From the NCBI GenBank assembly GCA_007258455.2, contig VDFB02047230.1:156647118-156711117 (forward strand): a stretch of DNA of 64,000 nucleotides. Reading direction: 5' to 3'. Below, piece after piece: positions 23,873-37,340 of the stretch. The translations under genes were made by a program, and so were the position numbers. The notes under the pieces were generated by a model that saw nothing but the letters and a program-made list of their open reading frames with translations, had not been told where the DNA came from and did not search any database. The stretch is from Sequoia sempervirens. Its lineage: Eukaryota > Streptophyta > Pinopsida > Cupressales > Cupressaceae. Position 1 is the stretch's first letter, and every line of letters begins with the position of its first letter.

Positions 23873-26800
23873 ATGGAGGACACCTCTTCATTTGAACGTC
23901 TTACGCCACACAACTATCATACTTGGAAAGCTCATATGAACAAAATGCTCATGTCTAAGGATTTATGGTCCACTTTGGATGAAGTACAACCAACATTGAC
24001 TCATAAATTTGAGATATTTTAGCATAGGAATAAGACAAATGAGGCTATGGGTTTGAATTCATTGCATGTTTCAGATAGTCTCTTGTTTCATTTGGATTCT
24101 TGCAACACTCCTAGGGCTATGTGGATGAAATTCAGTGATCTTTTTAGCACCATTAATGAGTATAGAGGTCTCCAGATTGAGGTAGAATTAACATCACTTG
24201 TACTTGATTCTTACCCCTCCATTGAGGACTTCTTGCAGAGGTTTAAGTCACTCATATCTCTTTTGCAAGGTTGTGGGCAGAATAAAACTGACAAAGAATG
24301 TATTTTCCTGATTTTATCTAAGGTTTGAGGGTCATTTCAGGTCTTTTCCTCTACTTTCTATTCTACTATGGATGCATTAGGTGATGCATTTACCATGCCT
24401 ACTTTTGAGGTTTTCTGTGATTGTTTGACTCGTAAACAGGAAAAGTTGGTTTAGTTTGAATCTCTTTCTAGTTCCAAAACCCAGGCATTGGTAGCACAAA
24501 TGTCCAAGGAGAAAGATAAGAAGAAACAAAAGCCCAAGATAGATTCTTCATCAAGTAGTGAGCGTTCCTCTAAATCATCTCAGAAGTTAAAAGAAACCTC
24601 AAACCACTCCTCGATATGATAAATCTTCTAAGTATGGTGAACATTCCTCCAAGATGAAGAAGAAATCAGGTGAACCTTGCGGTTTTTATGGTAAGGAGGG
24701 ACATCCAATCACTAGATGTTGGAAGAGATTAGAGGCTTTGGAGGAATCTGTGTAGAAGAATAACATCTCCACCCCTAAATATTCTTCCTCACCTACAGGT
24801 AAAGGTCATGCTCTTTCTACAAGGGCCTTACCTTATGCAACTTTATGTATACTTGATTTTGGTGCAACACATCACATGACACCTTCTTCGGATTTTGTCT
24901 CATCCCTTTCTGATTGTAGCACTACTTAGATTGCAGTTGGGGATTCTACACAAATTTTACTTTTCGGCTCAGGCACTGTCACACTTGAGGGTGGTTTTCT
25001 TTAAGAGGTACTTGTAGTTTTTGATATCTCAACCAGCCTTCTTTCATTGTATCATATTTTTCAATCTAGCACTAGTAAGATAGTCAAGTTTACCCCACAT
25101 GATGTAGTTATTCGAGACCTTCATGATCCTGATATTATTTTGGCTACTGGGAGTGTTGATACTTCTTCTCATTTATACCAATTTGATGGTTTTGAGAGTT
25201 CAACTAGTTTAGGTTCATCCTTCATAACACGTGCAAACACTAAGAGCATGTTGTGGCATGAACATTTTGGTCATGTCAATTACAGATATCTCCAGCAAAT
25301 GAGTACACAGGCATTAGTGTCAAGGCTCCCTAAGATTTCTTGTACTGATGGTGTTTGTCGAGGATGTGTTCTTGGAAAACATCATCGAGATTATTTTCCT
25401 ATGGGTAGAGCCACACGTGCTAAGGCCCCCTTAGAGTTGGTACATAGTGACCTCATGTCATTTCTGACTCCTTCACTTTCAGGGGCCAAATATGTGCTCA
25501 CATTTATTGATGACTTCTCTAGGCGTGCATGGGTGTACTTTCTTAAGTACAAGAGTGATGCCTTTGATTCTTTCAGAATCTTTAAGGCATTTGTGGAGAA
25601 GCAGTCTAGTCTTTCTATTAAGAGGATACACACAGATAATGGGGGGGAGTTTGTTAATTAGGCTTTCAAGGATTTTTTCACTAAGTATGGTTTGCAACAT
25701 CAGTTTACAGTTCCTTACACCCCTCAGTAGAATGGTGTTGTTGAGAGAAAGAATAGGACTTTATGACAGATGGCCAATTGTATGATACAATCACGGTCTA
25801 TGGATTCTTCATTTTGGGCTGAGGCAGTCAATTGTGCCAATTATATTTGGAATTGGATGCCTCATAAGGCATTATGACACATGACTCCCGAGGAGGCTTG
25901 GACCCATGTCAAGCCGAATGTTTTTACATTCTAAGTTTTTGGTAGTGAGGCTTGGGCATTTATTCCTGATGCTTAGCGAAAATCTATGGAGAGGAAAATT
26001 TGACCACTCATATTTGTTGGCTACTGTGAGGATGTTAAGGCATATAGGTTGTTTGATCCTGATTCCAAAGTGGTCTTGTTTCGACGAGATGTCCAGTTTG
26101 ATGAGAATTTTCCTCTGATGGATTTTTCATCACCAACTTCTCCCTCACTACCTACTCCTCCCTCTTCATCTCTTGAGGATTGTTTATCTCTTGAGGATTA
26201 TGAAAATGATGATCCACCATCCCCACCACCACCAGATACACAAAATTTTCCCAAGTGGGTCCACTTTACTATAGAGGCAGTTGGATCTTTGGCAAGTGAT
26301 CCTTCAAATTCCTGTCGTACACATGCACATACATCATGTGCTAGTATTTTGAGTCATGCCATTTCAGATGATCCTTAGAGGTTTTCAGAGGCGATAGGTC
26401 ACCCTGAGTGGGATTGGGCTATGGAAGAGGATTATTCTTCTTTGATGAAGAATAATACTTGGGATCTTTGTCATCTTCCTAAGGGAAGCAAGTTAGTTCA
26501 GTGCAAGTGGGTGTACTGTACCAAGTTTGTTGCAGATGGTTCGATAGATAAGTACAAAGCACGTCTTTTTGCGAAGGGGTTTTCTCAAGTTGAGGGTATT
26601 GATTACTCTGAGACCTTTGATCCTGTTTCCAAGATGAATTCTATTTGCTTTGTACTATCACTAGTAGCTTCATAATGATGGACACTTTTTCATATGGATG
26701 TGAAGAGTGCCTTCTTGCATGGGGACCTACATGAGGAAATCTATATGGAGCAACCTCATGGTTTTGTGCAGGACACTTCTTTTGTTTGTAGACTTTGACA

Positions 26801-27905
26801 TTCATTGTATGGTCTCAAACAATCCCCTCAGGCTTGGTATGAGAAGATGGACTCTTTTTTGCTTTCCTCTCACTTCACACACTATCATTTCGATCCCACA
26901 GTGTACATTCAACGTCAAGAGGGTGATATTTTGATCCTTGTGCTATATGTTGATGATCTCATTCTTATAGGTAGCTCATCCTCTATGATTCAGAGTGTTC
27001 AGAGAGCATTGATGGAGCAGTTTGAGATGATAGATCTCAGTCTTCTGCACCATTTTCTTGGTCTACAAGTTATTCAGTCTTCAGATGGGATTCCCATATA
27101 TTAGCAAAAATATGCTCTTGATATGCTCCAAATATTTGGCATGCTTGATTGCAAGCCTTCCCCCACACCATTTCATTCAGGTGTTTTTATTTCTTCCATT
27201 TGCTCTACTCCTTCAGTAGAATCTACATTATATAGGCAGTTGGTTGGTAGTTTGTTGTACTTGACGCATTCATGTCCTGATCTTTCCTTTGCAGTTGGTC
27301 TTGTCTCTAGGTTCTCCCATTATCCTCATGAGAGCCATTGGAAAGTAGCCAAATGTATCTTGAGGTACATTCAGGGCACCACATAGTATGGCATTCACTA
27401 CACATCAGAAGCCCCTCACATTGTTGGCTTCACTGACTCAGATTGGGCTGGTGATGTCAATGATCAAAAGTCCACTTCTAGCTTTGTTTTTTTCCTTGGT
27501 TCTAGTCCTATCACATGGTCTTGCAAGAAGCAATCTGCTATTGCATTATCATCTACAGAGGCTAAGTACCAAGCATCGGTGTTAGCTAGTCAAGAGATTT
27601 TATGGCTTCGACAGTTGATGAAAGAGTTTGGGTTTCCTCCTGATAGTCCCACTACTCTTTGGTGTGACAATCATAGTGCTATACACATTTCCCGCAATCC
27701 AGTGGAGCATTGATGGATGAAGCACATTGAGATCCACATACACTTCATCAAGCAATTGATTCAGGATGGTTCTCTCATCTTGGAGTACATTCCTACAGAG
27801 GTGTAGGTTGCAGACATCTTCACAAAACCTTTGACATCACCACACTATCTTTGGTTGCGCTCTATGCTTGAGGTGAAGGAAGTTGTCCTTGGGGGGTCTT
27901 TGTGA
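23873..27905 (+). pseudogene. Copia gag-pol polyprotein, inactivated
   Basis: The ATG at 23873 opens gag (FERLTPHNYHTWKAHM). A zinc-knuckle stretch near 24675-24720 has CGFYGKEGH, so the second Cys is replaced by Tyr. Protease has the LDFGATHHM motif. Integrase has an HHCC section (25257-25375), THTDNGGEF-type Asp site and a VVERKN Glu site. Reverse transcriptase has [30 protein letters not shown] and an intact YVDD (26946-26957). RNase H has DSDWAGD and ends with VADIFTKPL. One frameshift lies near 24600. Otherwise it is one frame with more than ten stops, nearly all TAG or TGA where copia proteins carry Gln or Arg. It cannot act on its own. Confidence 0.95.
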
Positions 27906-28105
27906 GGCCTTCCTTCCTTCATGCTTTTTATAGAATGCTTTTGTCTCTTTTTGGAGAGGAGTTTTTCCCACTAGGTTTTCTCTTTTTCCTCTGCTTTACA
28001 GAGATTTGGTTGTATTTGGGTACCTCATTTGGCCTTGTTGTTGGGACCCATCTTTTCTTTCATGCATTTTGTCCTTAGTTTTTTAGCTTCTCCCTAAGTT
28101 CTTCT

Positions 28106-28115
28106 TAAGGGGGGG
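28106..28115 (+). other. Polypurine tract of the copia element
   Basis: AAGG plus a run of G immediately precedes the TG of the 3' LTR. Confidence 0.8.
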
Positions 28116-28432
28116 TGTTAGAGTAATAGGTTAATTACTTAATTAATTTAATCATGTTGATTAATTAATTAAGTCACCTTTACTTTATTTTTCACTTAAG
28201 CTAAACTTAGGCCCATTAATTATTATTAATTATTAATTACTCACCTTTAGGGTTTTGATATCATTTCATAAGGATTGATCTTATTGTAATTAATTCAATT
28301 CTTGTTTTATGCATTTTTTTCTTCATGACAACAAAGCACCATTTTTGTGTTTCGTTATCTCTTCTACGTGATAGGTTATTTGCTTGCAGGTGTTCACTGG
28401 GTTCTGTGAGGTTGTATTTATCAACTTCAACA
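28116..28432 (+). repeat. 3' LTR of the copia element
   Basis: It has the same termini as the 5' LTR and is followed by ATGGT. It is 15 bases shorter, mostly in the AATTATT run. Confidence 0.95.
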
Positions 28433-28437
28433 ATGGT

Positions 28438-29490
28438 CTCTTACTATCTTTATGTTGCTAGAGACAACTCAAGGTTCCATTTAATAAGGAGATTAGATAT
28501 ATTTTAACTTCTATATTTTCAATAATTTGTAGGTTGTCAAACCATGACAATGGACTTATTTGTGTCCATACAAAGGGTGGTGATATTTAATCATGTTCCT
28601 ATCATGACGAGGATGTCCAATGTGCCTTGCACACATGAATATTAGTTTAGTATTTCACTTAATACAGTCTATTGATTTATTATGGACCTTAATTATTTAT
28701 TATCAATCATGTTAAGGCTCATACATGAGGCCAAAGTGAGTAAGGTGGGACCTTTATATTTATAGACTCCACATGCAATATTAAATGATTAAGAGCACAA
28801 TTTTATTGTTAAAAGTAAACCACAACCCTATCAAGTATATCAAGATAATTTTATAATCAATATAAGAACAAATTTATTGGCTTAATAATGATTTTTTCTG
28901 GGAATCGAACATATTTAATAAGATAGTTCATCCATCCCAAACCAAATGGGTTGATCAAGATTAATTTTATCAATTTCATGAATATTTATCATTTTAACTA
29001 ATATGGATAAACTATATGTTTTGATGCATTATAGAGGCATTCTCATTATCATCTTGAGTAAACATGCAACGAACAAATGTACGTATATGCCTTTTTGAAT
29101 GAAACGACTTTAAATCACATAATTAACTAGGTATTCAATGAACTACATATTTCAGCTAACATAATTTCTTAAAGATCCCTTATAATGATAATATTTGTGC
29201 TTAGACAAGGAACTTAAGCTTTTAACAAAATGTTAAAGGCAAGTAGAAGATATCTCCTACTTGTATTTTGTTTGAATGTTTCATTTGAGGGATGAGGGGT
29301 ACCCACATCATGCCTAAACAAGGACCATCCCTTCTCCTACATCGTACTTGCGGTTAAATGCATTAGTGGATGGCCATATTGTGCTCATTTTCTATCCTTG
29401 ACTGATTGATATTTCTTTCTATTATATTTTTTATTTTTCCACATAGGCCTTGCATGAAGATTGACCTCTCCAAACAGGGATGTGAAATTT
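28438..29490. repeat. Right part of repeat F (copy in contig A)
   Basis: This segment aligns with 45589-46400 and then, after a gap in the alignment near 29245, with 48306-48550 in contig B. The two copies differ at scattered bases along their length. No coding potential is seen. The identity of repeat F is unknown; it may be part of an old retroelement. Confidence 0.7.
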
Positions 29491-30767
29491 GATTAGGTAA
29501 TATTTTTAAATTAATTTTCTTGTTTACATTCCAACTACCTTTTCTTTTTCTTTTTTTTTTAAATTTTGATTATTACCTTGTAGAACTCACATTATAGCTG
29601 TCATGTTTGAAATAACATTTTTTGATGAGTTGTGTAAAGGTATAGTGTGGAGCCATTATTGTCTAGGGCTAACATTATTGTCCAGGGCTAACATTATTGT
29701 TGTGTGTTGTTATTTTCCCTTTGAAAAGTTATATGTATGTATACATGAACATTGTAGGCTCTACAACACTCAATATCAACAATGGCTAGCCACCTAAAAT
29801 GTGGTGTATTATCCCACACAAAGTTGTTGAAGTGAAAGAAATGTGTGTAGTGGGAGCCAATATTTTGAATATTTTTTGAAATTAAATAGATTTACAAAAT
29901 CATTTAAAACATTGTCTTTTACATAAATAAATTTGTGAAATCATTTAAAGTGTTGAATTCTATGCATGCTCATAAAATAGAGTAGGCTAATATTTTGAAC
30001 AAATGAAATAACCATCACTGATTATTGTTCATGACAAGAATTCGAGCAAATAACTCTAGTCTATCTAATATTAAGATTAACAAAAAAATATTATTATACT
30101 CAGTTCCATTACATCCATCATAAATGCAAAATGATAGAAAATATAGCTATTTATTTCCTTGGTCTATTACCTAATAAATTCAATTGATATGAAATCTAAA
30201 TATAGAATAATTAATGGTGGTTTTATGTATACAGGTTCAATGACTTTCAACAGTAAAGGCTAGTATCATCAACAAATATGGTACATGCAACACCATGGAA
30301 ATACATCCTGCGAGTCTAATTTACCTATGAAAACTTTATTGTTCATCATTCTAGGTTTCTCAACACTGTCATTTTTTGTTTGCAATTGAAGAAATTTCTT
30401 TGTAGCTTACAAATTTCATTGATATGTAATTATATATTAATTATTTTCTATCCTTATTTGATAATAAATTAATCTAAAAAAATGCACACACGGTGACGAG
30501 GGTTGTATAGCTTATTGCAATAGAAATAGTCAAATGTGTATATCAAGCTATCAAATTAAAGGAATCAACTACTCTATCTTATCCACTTAGAGAGTAAATC
30601 ACTAATTTTACACTATCTTTTTGGTATCATACACTCATTGTAAACTCTAAAATGGAGTCCCTTCATCATTTCAAAAATCCATGGGAACATGAGCATTAAT
30701 CTTGAATGTTATGCAAGCTATACTTGATTTCTTTCTTTGGTATTAAATACCTCTTTTAACATACAAA

Positions 30768-30814
<47 letters not shown>

Positions 30815-33800
30815 CTCTTAGATTTATTATAAAAAAATAACTTATCCAAATTCCATATTGTATTTACATTGCTTATAGTAGGTCTCTCATACTATTATAA
30901 TTGAAATACAAAGTATCTAAATTATTCTCTTTTCAACAATCAATTAATAGATCCTTAACATTACTGAGCAAGAAACCTTATTTTCTCTGATCTCTTAGAA
31001 TGCATATTTGTCTTTGGTACCTCCCTAACAAGTAGTAAGAGTCGTGAGGTACCTTTGAACCTCAAACTCTAAAAATCCTACCTTTTTGCCTTGTTCATCC
31101 CACTTACCTCCCTACATGACCTAGACTGTCATTTTAATGCTAGATTTGACTATGCAACTTATCTAGAAGGGATTTTCCCACCTATAAAATATGTTCAAAA
31201 TTAAGTGCATAGATTCACGTGTACTTGTATATTGGAGGATGAAGGTAGCTATGGTTAATTAATATGACAATTAAAGGTTGGTCACCACTTTTTCGCCTTG
31301 CTAGATTTTTAATGTTACACCTAATTTTCTGTTCATTTATTTTTGAACAAAAACTTCTCATAAAATTAGAATGGAATATAATACGTTTTTAAATAAATTT
31401 TGATCTAAATAAAAAGATTATGTGTGACGAATCTAGACATCATTTTCTAGACACACAAAACTCATGTTACAATTATTTTAGGTCAGCTTATGTGGGTTGT
31501 GCATGAGAGCTTTTAAATTTACACATTAATCCTCGTAAAAAAATAATATACAATATATTTGCTAAGAAAACACTTTTGACCCGAAGCTATGAACCAGTGA
31601 GGTCACTAACGAGGGACCTCATCCCCAATATAAACTCAACAATAACACCCCAATGGGGTTTAATGGGGTTTGAACCTTGATGGCAAGAATAACACAACTC
31701 AACCATCACACCATGCCACTATTGGTAGTTCACAAAGGATTTTGAAAAATACTTTCATTTGCTATTTTTTATGTGGATTTTACATGTGTTTTTAAAAGAT
31801 AACTTTTGTAGATTCTTTACATAAGTAAATTTGATCATCTAGGTATTAGAATAAATTAAATATTTGAGAACAAAAACAAAATTCTACATTTCATATTTTA
31901 TACTATGCTAATATTTTATCTAAAAGTGCTTCTTGAATCTTTACCCCAACTATAACAAACTTTGATTTAAGAAAAAAAAAATCAAAATAAAAAATGGATA
32001 ATTTCTTGCACTTTCCTAAGAGTGGACCTAATTAGATATACAACTAAATAATATAATGAAATGAAGAGGAGGGAAAAAGATAAATTCTTAAAGAGTGTAG
32101 GGCTCCAAGTTTGCATATGGCTCTTGGTTTATCAACTTTTGATCTATGTTTTTTCAAACCCAATTCAATCTTGTGATATTCATTCAAAAAATCAATGTGT
32201 CATTGATATTGAAAAGTGTTAGCATGCATGTTTTGTGCAAATATAAGTAGCACTTATTTGTAGGTAACATATCTTGTTGATGAAATCTATAGGTGACATT
32301 ATCTTTCAAGAAAATTTTAAAAATGGCATACCATCATTCTTTTTGGATCAGCTAGGAGGGTTTATTTAAACTTTTCCCCCACACTAGTGAAGGTCATAAG
32401 GAGGGCCTCCTCCCCTTCAATATATTCAAATTAAAAGCCACTTATTCAACTCTAATTAACTTAGAAGCCACAATGGAATTCCAAGAGCCACCAATTAGAA
32501 TTCCAACTATAGATGTCACTTTTGGGATCTGAACATGAATTTGCATCTTGAAAACCTTATGATATTGTCATCTAAGCACAACCCCATTGACAAACATATC
32601 ATCGTGTTATGCTTGTCATGTTAAAATAGATACATCTCACATTTACTAAGATGAAAATTTTACTTATCATTATCTTTTCATAATGATAAATTTATATCAT
32701 ATTATTATTTTTCACAATTAAAAATGTTTAAAATATTTTTAAATTTGATAATACTAATAAAACTTCTATTAACTCTTCAAAGCATATTTTCATCTTTACA
32801 TCATTCTTTCCTTCCTATTTAATTTTATTAATAAAATAAATATAAATATCTTGTATAAATACTCTAAACATTATATAAATATATCTAATTTAACTTAAAT
32901 TATTTATCTTATATTTTCAATCACTTAATTTTTTAAGATCTTATATCAATAAAACTATTTAAAGCATTTTTTAATGTCCATTATTTCACATATGTCTCTT
33001 AAAGTTCACACATCTTATTCAACTTAAAAAAACAAATCCTATCCTTTCTACTACATAGATTACATTTTCAAATTCCTTAGCTGTGATTAGATTAGACTAT
33101 TTGAAACTTAGAGAATTTACATTTATGTTTGAAAAATATTCCTCAAATATTGCCACATGATCAACATCACATATACTCAACAAATGATCCATGATCTTGG
33201 CATAATGACCAATTAAATAAACAATGTGATATATTCTTATCTATAGGCAAAGATCTTAAAACAAAACTTAGAATAAAGTTTTTTTTTTTTATTTATTGAA
33301 TAACTTAGAATAAAGTTGGTTTGATGTCCATAATATAACACCCACGAAGGGCATAAGACAAAATATCCACTTTGCAAATTGCTGAAATCTATGACATAGA
33401 TATTATCTCTAGAGTGCCGTCAATAAAAGGGCAATTAAATAGTTAGTTATAAATCCTTTCTTATAATGGTGAAAAATTATACCTTTCACTTGTCTCTTGT
33501 ATTTTGGGTTTTTTAATAGGTTTTTTTTTTAAATAATAATGTATAATTAATATATTTTAATAAATAATTTTATTTTTATTGAGAGTATATATTAGATATA
33601 ATTTTTAGTTTATTTATTTAATATTTAAAATTAAATATCATTACTTTTATTTATTTAAATTCAAATATTTATTTCAGTAATATTATCAATCTTAATTCAC
33701 TAGATCTAAGGTTCATTAATTGTCTTTTTTAATTAATTATTTAATCTGATTTAAAATTGAAAAGATTATTTATTTTTCCTTTTTGAATGACATACTTAAC

Positions 33801-34284
33801 TTTTCAATTGCAATACTTTTTTCTATAATTTTGTCATTTTTTCAAAATATTCTACAATTGAAAAGTTAATTTTCATATTTAGAGTTTGTTTGTGCACATT
33901 CCTTTCATAATGAGATTAATTGCAATATTTTCCAAGAATATCATATTTATTACTATTTAAAAAAAAATTTAAAATAAAAAATCATTTTGTTTCTAAACTT
34001 TCTTCTTACTATAAAATTAGAGACAATTATTTTGTCTTTTTGTTTTTTTTCTTTATTGAATTAACAAAAGAAATGTTACAGAGAATAACTGAAAAAAATA
34101 ACAGAAAACAGCAACAAAGATGCTACAAAAGAACTGTAAATAGTAATAAAAAAAGACAATAACAGAACAACAAACAAGTACTGAGATGTTATAATTCTTT
34201 ATAGACTTTCATAGTTTATGAAAATTAGAAATATTTTTTTTGAGAGATGTCTTCATCAATATCTTTAAAAAAACTGTTTAATAA
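29491..34284. other. A+T-rich intergenic DNA
   Basis: No gene or complete element is recognised over 4.8 kb. A 150-base stretch at 31570-31730, with AATGGGGTTTGAACCTTGATG and neighbouring words, looks like an old repeat remnant but cannot be assigned. Confidence 0.5.
30771..30812. repeat. TA dinucleotide microsatellite
   Basis: About 21 uninterrupted TA units. Confidence 0.98.
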
Positions 34285-34780
34285 TTACTTCACATTATTT
34301 TTTCTTTTTAAGCTTGAGTAAATCACATGATGAAGAAACTCAACTGTATTGAACAACGAAAAAAGAAATCCTCAATAAGACTTGAGTTTGTTACAGAAGG
34401 AATATAGTCGAAGTTTCAACTTTACACGCAATCATGGGGGAATTGTATTACTTCTCGTCGATGCCCTGTCAATGGCTGACCCTTCACCAAAATTCTGGGG
34501 AAGTGTGGAAAAATGAAGTAATCTTCACCACAACCCCGGGAAAAGTGTGGAAAAAGAAAAACTAGGATGGTGATCACGTATTTCAAGTAAAAATTGACAC
34601 GCCTGGTGTTCACACACGAATACACAACTAAAATCCAGAAGCAAACAAGGACCGCTGTTCAATCAAAACAATTTGAAGTCTGTGAAAGATGCCGCGCATG
34701 TGGGGTGGCTCTGCTGTCATTTCCATCGAGTGATGTGAAAGATTGTTTCGGTGCGTTCAAATCTTTATCACACCGTTTGC

Positions 34781-34788
34781 TATTTAAA
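34781..34788 (+). promoter_or_regulatory. TATA-like box of CASP-like gene 1
   Basis: TATTTAAA lies 80 bases before the ATG at 34868 and is kept at the same distance class in the duplicate (41507-41514). Confidence 0.6.
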
Positions 34789-34867
34789 GCCTATTAAATC
34801 CTTTCCCTTCATGCCCCCCTGTCCAGCAGAAGAGGATCAAGAATCGAAGCAGTCAGGAAACGGAGCA

Positions 34868-35633
34868 ATGAGTACAAAGCGGTCTTCCTCTTTCATGCGC
34901 TTCGCTGAAGTGGTGATAAGAGTGCTTGCGCTGGGTGCGACCTTGGCAGCCGCCATTGTTATGGGCAGAAACGATCAGACCGTTTCTTTATTTACCGTTT
35001 CATTTAGGGCTAAATACAGTTATTCAGCCGCCTTGGTGTAATTTTCTTAAAATATCTCCCTGGGAGCTTTCCCTCTTTATCTTTCAGCTTTGAGAAATTG
35101 AAATAGAATGATGTGGAATATATGTTTGGCTGTGTGCAGGTTCTTCGTGGTGGCCAACGCCATAGCATGCGGGTATGTCTTCTTCTCAGCGCCATTTCCG
35201 CTGCTCAGACCAAAGTCTCACGTTGCCATCAAATTTGTGGTGTTCTTTCTGGATTTGGTAACGCTTCTGCTCTTAACATTCTTCAATTTCAGGAGAGAAT
35301 TCTGAAATCTTGATGTGGAAAAATCACAGGTTATAAAAAAAACATCAACATTTGAGAAGTTTTCCACTTAATTCAACACAGAAATTAATGTAAGAGAGAG
35401 GGATGGTGCAGGTAATGGTGGCGTTGGTGATGGCAGGAGCATCTGCAGCAGCAGCAATTGCATATGTTGGTCACAAGGGCAATTCTCATACTCAGTGGTT
35501 GCCCATTTGTAATCCTTTTCACAGATTTTGTGATCACATAGGCGGGGCTTTGCTTGCTTCTTTCATTTCGGTCATCCTCTTTATGCTTCTTACCATAATA
35601 TCTACATTTTCTATTTACAAACACAGCCATTGA
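34868..35633 (+). CDS. CASP-like membrane protein (CASPL1 type), gene copy 1
   Basis: Three exons join to 169 residues: 34868-35037, 35140-35257 and 35412-35633. The introns begin GTAATT and GTAACG, both end CAG, and have phase 2 and phase 0. CASP-like proteins are four-helix membrane proteins of the MARVEL-related class; the founding members build the membrane platform that directs Casparian strip lignin in root endodermis, while most CASPLs have unknown roles. Helix 1 (about residues 12-33) holds the conserved Arg18. Helix 2 covers about 55-73, and helix 3 (about 86-115) holds the conserved Asp95. [12 protein letters not shown] is the second outer loop, and helix 4 (140-164) is followed by a short tail. 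I chose the ATG that opens directly into the family's N-terminal RFAEVVIRV section. An AATAAA stands at 35665. The gene looks intact. Confidence 0.9.
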
Positions 35634-35664
35634 TTGTGCTGTTTCTGCACTTCATTTCCACCCA

Positions 35665-35670
35665 AATAAA
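35665..35670 (+). terminator. Poly(A) signal of CASP-like gene 1
   Basis: AATAAA lies 32 bases after the stop codon. The duplicate lacks it because a copia LTR begins there. Confidence 0.5.
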
Positions 35671-35699
35671 AAAAAAAACTGTAAGGAATGGATTCATCC

Positions 35700-37340
35700 A
35701 GTTGTATTATTGTATATCTGCAATGAAGGGCTTTGAGTTTCTATTATAATGGGCAGCTTGCTTTCCCTGTCTTAAGATATTAACCTAAACCTGAGGTCTT
35801 ATGTGGTTATTTAGCTTCTTTTGTTTACTGGTCATTTTTTGTATTGGAGTTAACAATCTTTAATTAAATGAATGATAAATATGTGTATTTATTTGTGTTA
35901 AAAAAAAATTGAATGTAAATTTGGAAGGAAATAGAAAAGATGAAGAGAAGAGATGTATGCAGTCACTTGACATATTTTTCATTATAGAGTGGTAGCATAA
36001 TATCAGCCCTTCCATTTTTCATAGCTTATTTTCAATCCCTAAATAATAGTAGCTCCACCATTATAAGAGAACTCAAATTATCTTTTATGCTTAATTTAAA
36101 TCTATACTTAAAATTTAAGCAACAAGCACAAATAAATAGCTGCATAGGACCATTATTGTTGGTCAATTGTTCAATCCCCTACACATTCATATATTTGCAA
36201 CATGGTACAAGTTACTAAAGGTACATAGTAAATGTCATAACTTTGATATTATTTGTTCAACAAAAAGTTAACAAATTGAAAGAATTGTTGTCGGAGGAAT
36301 TAATGTGGATTTAACCTATAAATCTTTGTTTGATAATAGTTGGAACAATTGTTAATAGATACAAAGTTTGAAAAATCATAGTCAGCAGCCCAAAATAGGA
36401 CTCGGACTTGGGACTCGGCATAGACTCGCAAAAAACTCAGCTAGGAGGACTCACCAAAAAAAACCATAGTTTTACAAAAAAAAGAAAAAAATAAATTAAA
36501 GCATTTAGAGAACATAAGAGGCTAATTTGATTATCAATTTGTCATAATTCAAATATTCCAACCCTATTTCGACTTGCAGACCTGTTTTGGGCAAACAAGA
36601 GCAGAAAAATGAAAAAAAATGAAAAAAATCATGTTTTAAAGTTGAGAAAGCAACCTCCAGCCGCGACAAGAGTCTAGGCACGAGACTTGGAAGTCTGAGT
36701 CTAGGACTCTCACGAGTGTCTCAGTTGAACTCGAGAGTCCTAGCCAGAGACTTGGCGAGACTCGGCTCGCGAGTTCGTGTGGAGTCCACGGTGAGTCCTA
36801 CCGAGTCTTCGAACTATGAACAAATGTTCCATGCAACTCCAATCTTGTAATGAAATTGAAGATATGAGTATTGTGGTGAATATGAAAAATAAATCATTTT
36901 TTAGACGTATACTTGATCTTTAGACATATAAAATCTTTGTAATTTTTTATGAAATAGGTATTTGTATTAATTATAAAGTTTTTTAAATATTTTATATTAT
37001 TAAAAAAAGTGAATGGAGATAATTATACATCGAAGCTTAAACAAGTTGGGGCCTTAAACATCATATCCAAAGATAAAAATAAAGCTAATAAGAAACAAGA
37101 GCTAAAACACCAATAGTAAGATGGGGATCACTATCATCTAGTTTCTAAACATCTTGGTTATCCTAATATTAAGAATAGGCTTCTAGCCAATGAGAGCACC
37201 TCGAACTTGGTCTTCATTATTTTTCCCTTACTCAAGAGGTTGACTAGTAACCTTGGTAGGAGAAATAACCAAGGTGAGACAAGAGAATTTATTGCCATTT
37301 GGTCATCCAAGAGCTTCTCTAGTATGACGCTAAGGATAAG
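35700..37340. other. Intergenic DNA with one foldback
   Basis: No gene is recognised. The stretch is A+T-rich apart from the GACTCG-rich foldback at 36379-36822. Confidence 0.5.
36379..36822. repeat. GACTCG-rich foldback, MITE-like
   Basis: The outer ends read CATAGT and ACTATG. The left arm has ACTCGGACTTGGGACTCGG and the right arm GGTGAGTCCTACCGAGTC, an imperfect inverted match. Many GACTCG/CGAGTC words fill the arms, around a lower-G+C middle. No ORF is present. It is probably a non-autonomous DNA element, family unknown. Confidence 0.5.

Larger units (their letters stand above)
22222..28432 (+). mobile_element. Complete, mutated Ty1-copia retrotransposon
   Basis: The element is 6.2 kb with LTRs at 22222-22553 and 28116-28432, both starting TGTTAGAGTAAT and ending TTCAACA. 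ATGGT stands as target duplication at 22217-22221 and 28433-28437. The primer site TGGTATCAGAGC (initiator Met tRNA) follows the first LTR, and a G-rich tract precedes the second. The interior codes for gag, zinc knuckle, protease, integrase, reverse transcriptase and RNase H in copia order, all broken by stops. The LTRs differ at a dozen or so sites plus an indel in an AATTATT run. The uninterrupted target exists at 45584-45588 in contig B. Confidence 0.95.
34285..35665 (+). repeat. Tandemly duplicated gene segment, copy 1
   Basis: This segment is duplicated at about 41010-42396. It holds about 580 bases of upstream sequence, the whole gene and its first 3' bases. Homology starts near CACATTATTTTTTC upstream and ends near CTTCATTT after the stop codon. 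Confidence 0.85.

Noticed and set aside
35010..35630. Minus-strand frames opposite the CASP-like exons
   Set aside because: They cross introns of the well-supported plus-strand gene and are not conserved in their own right.
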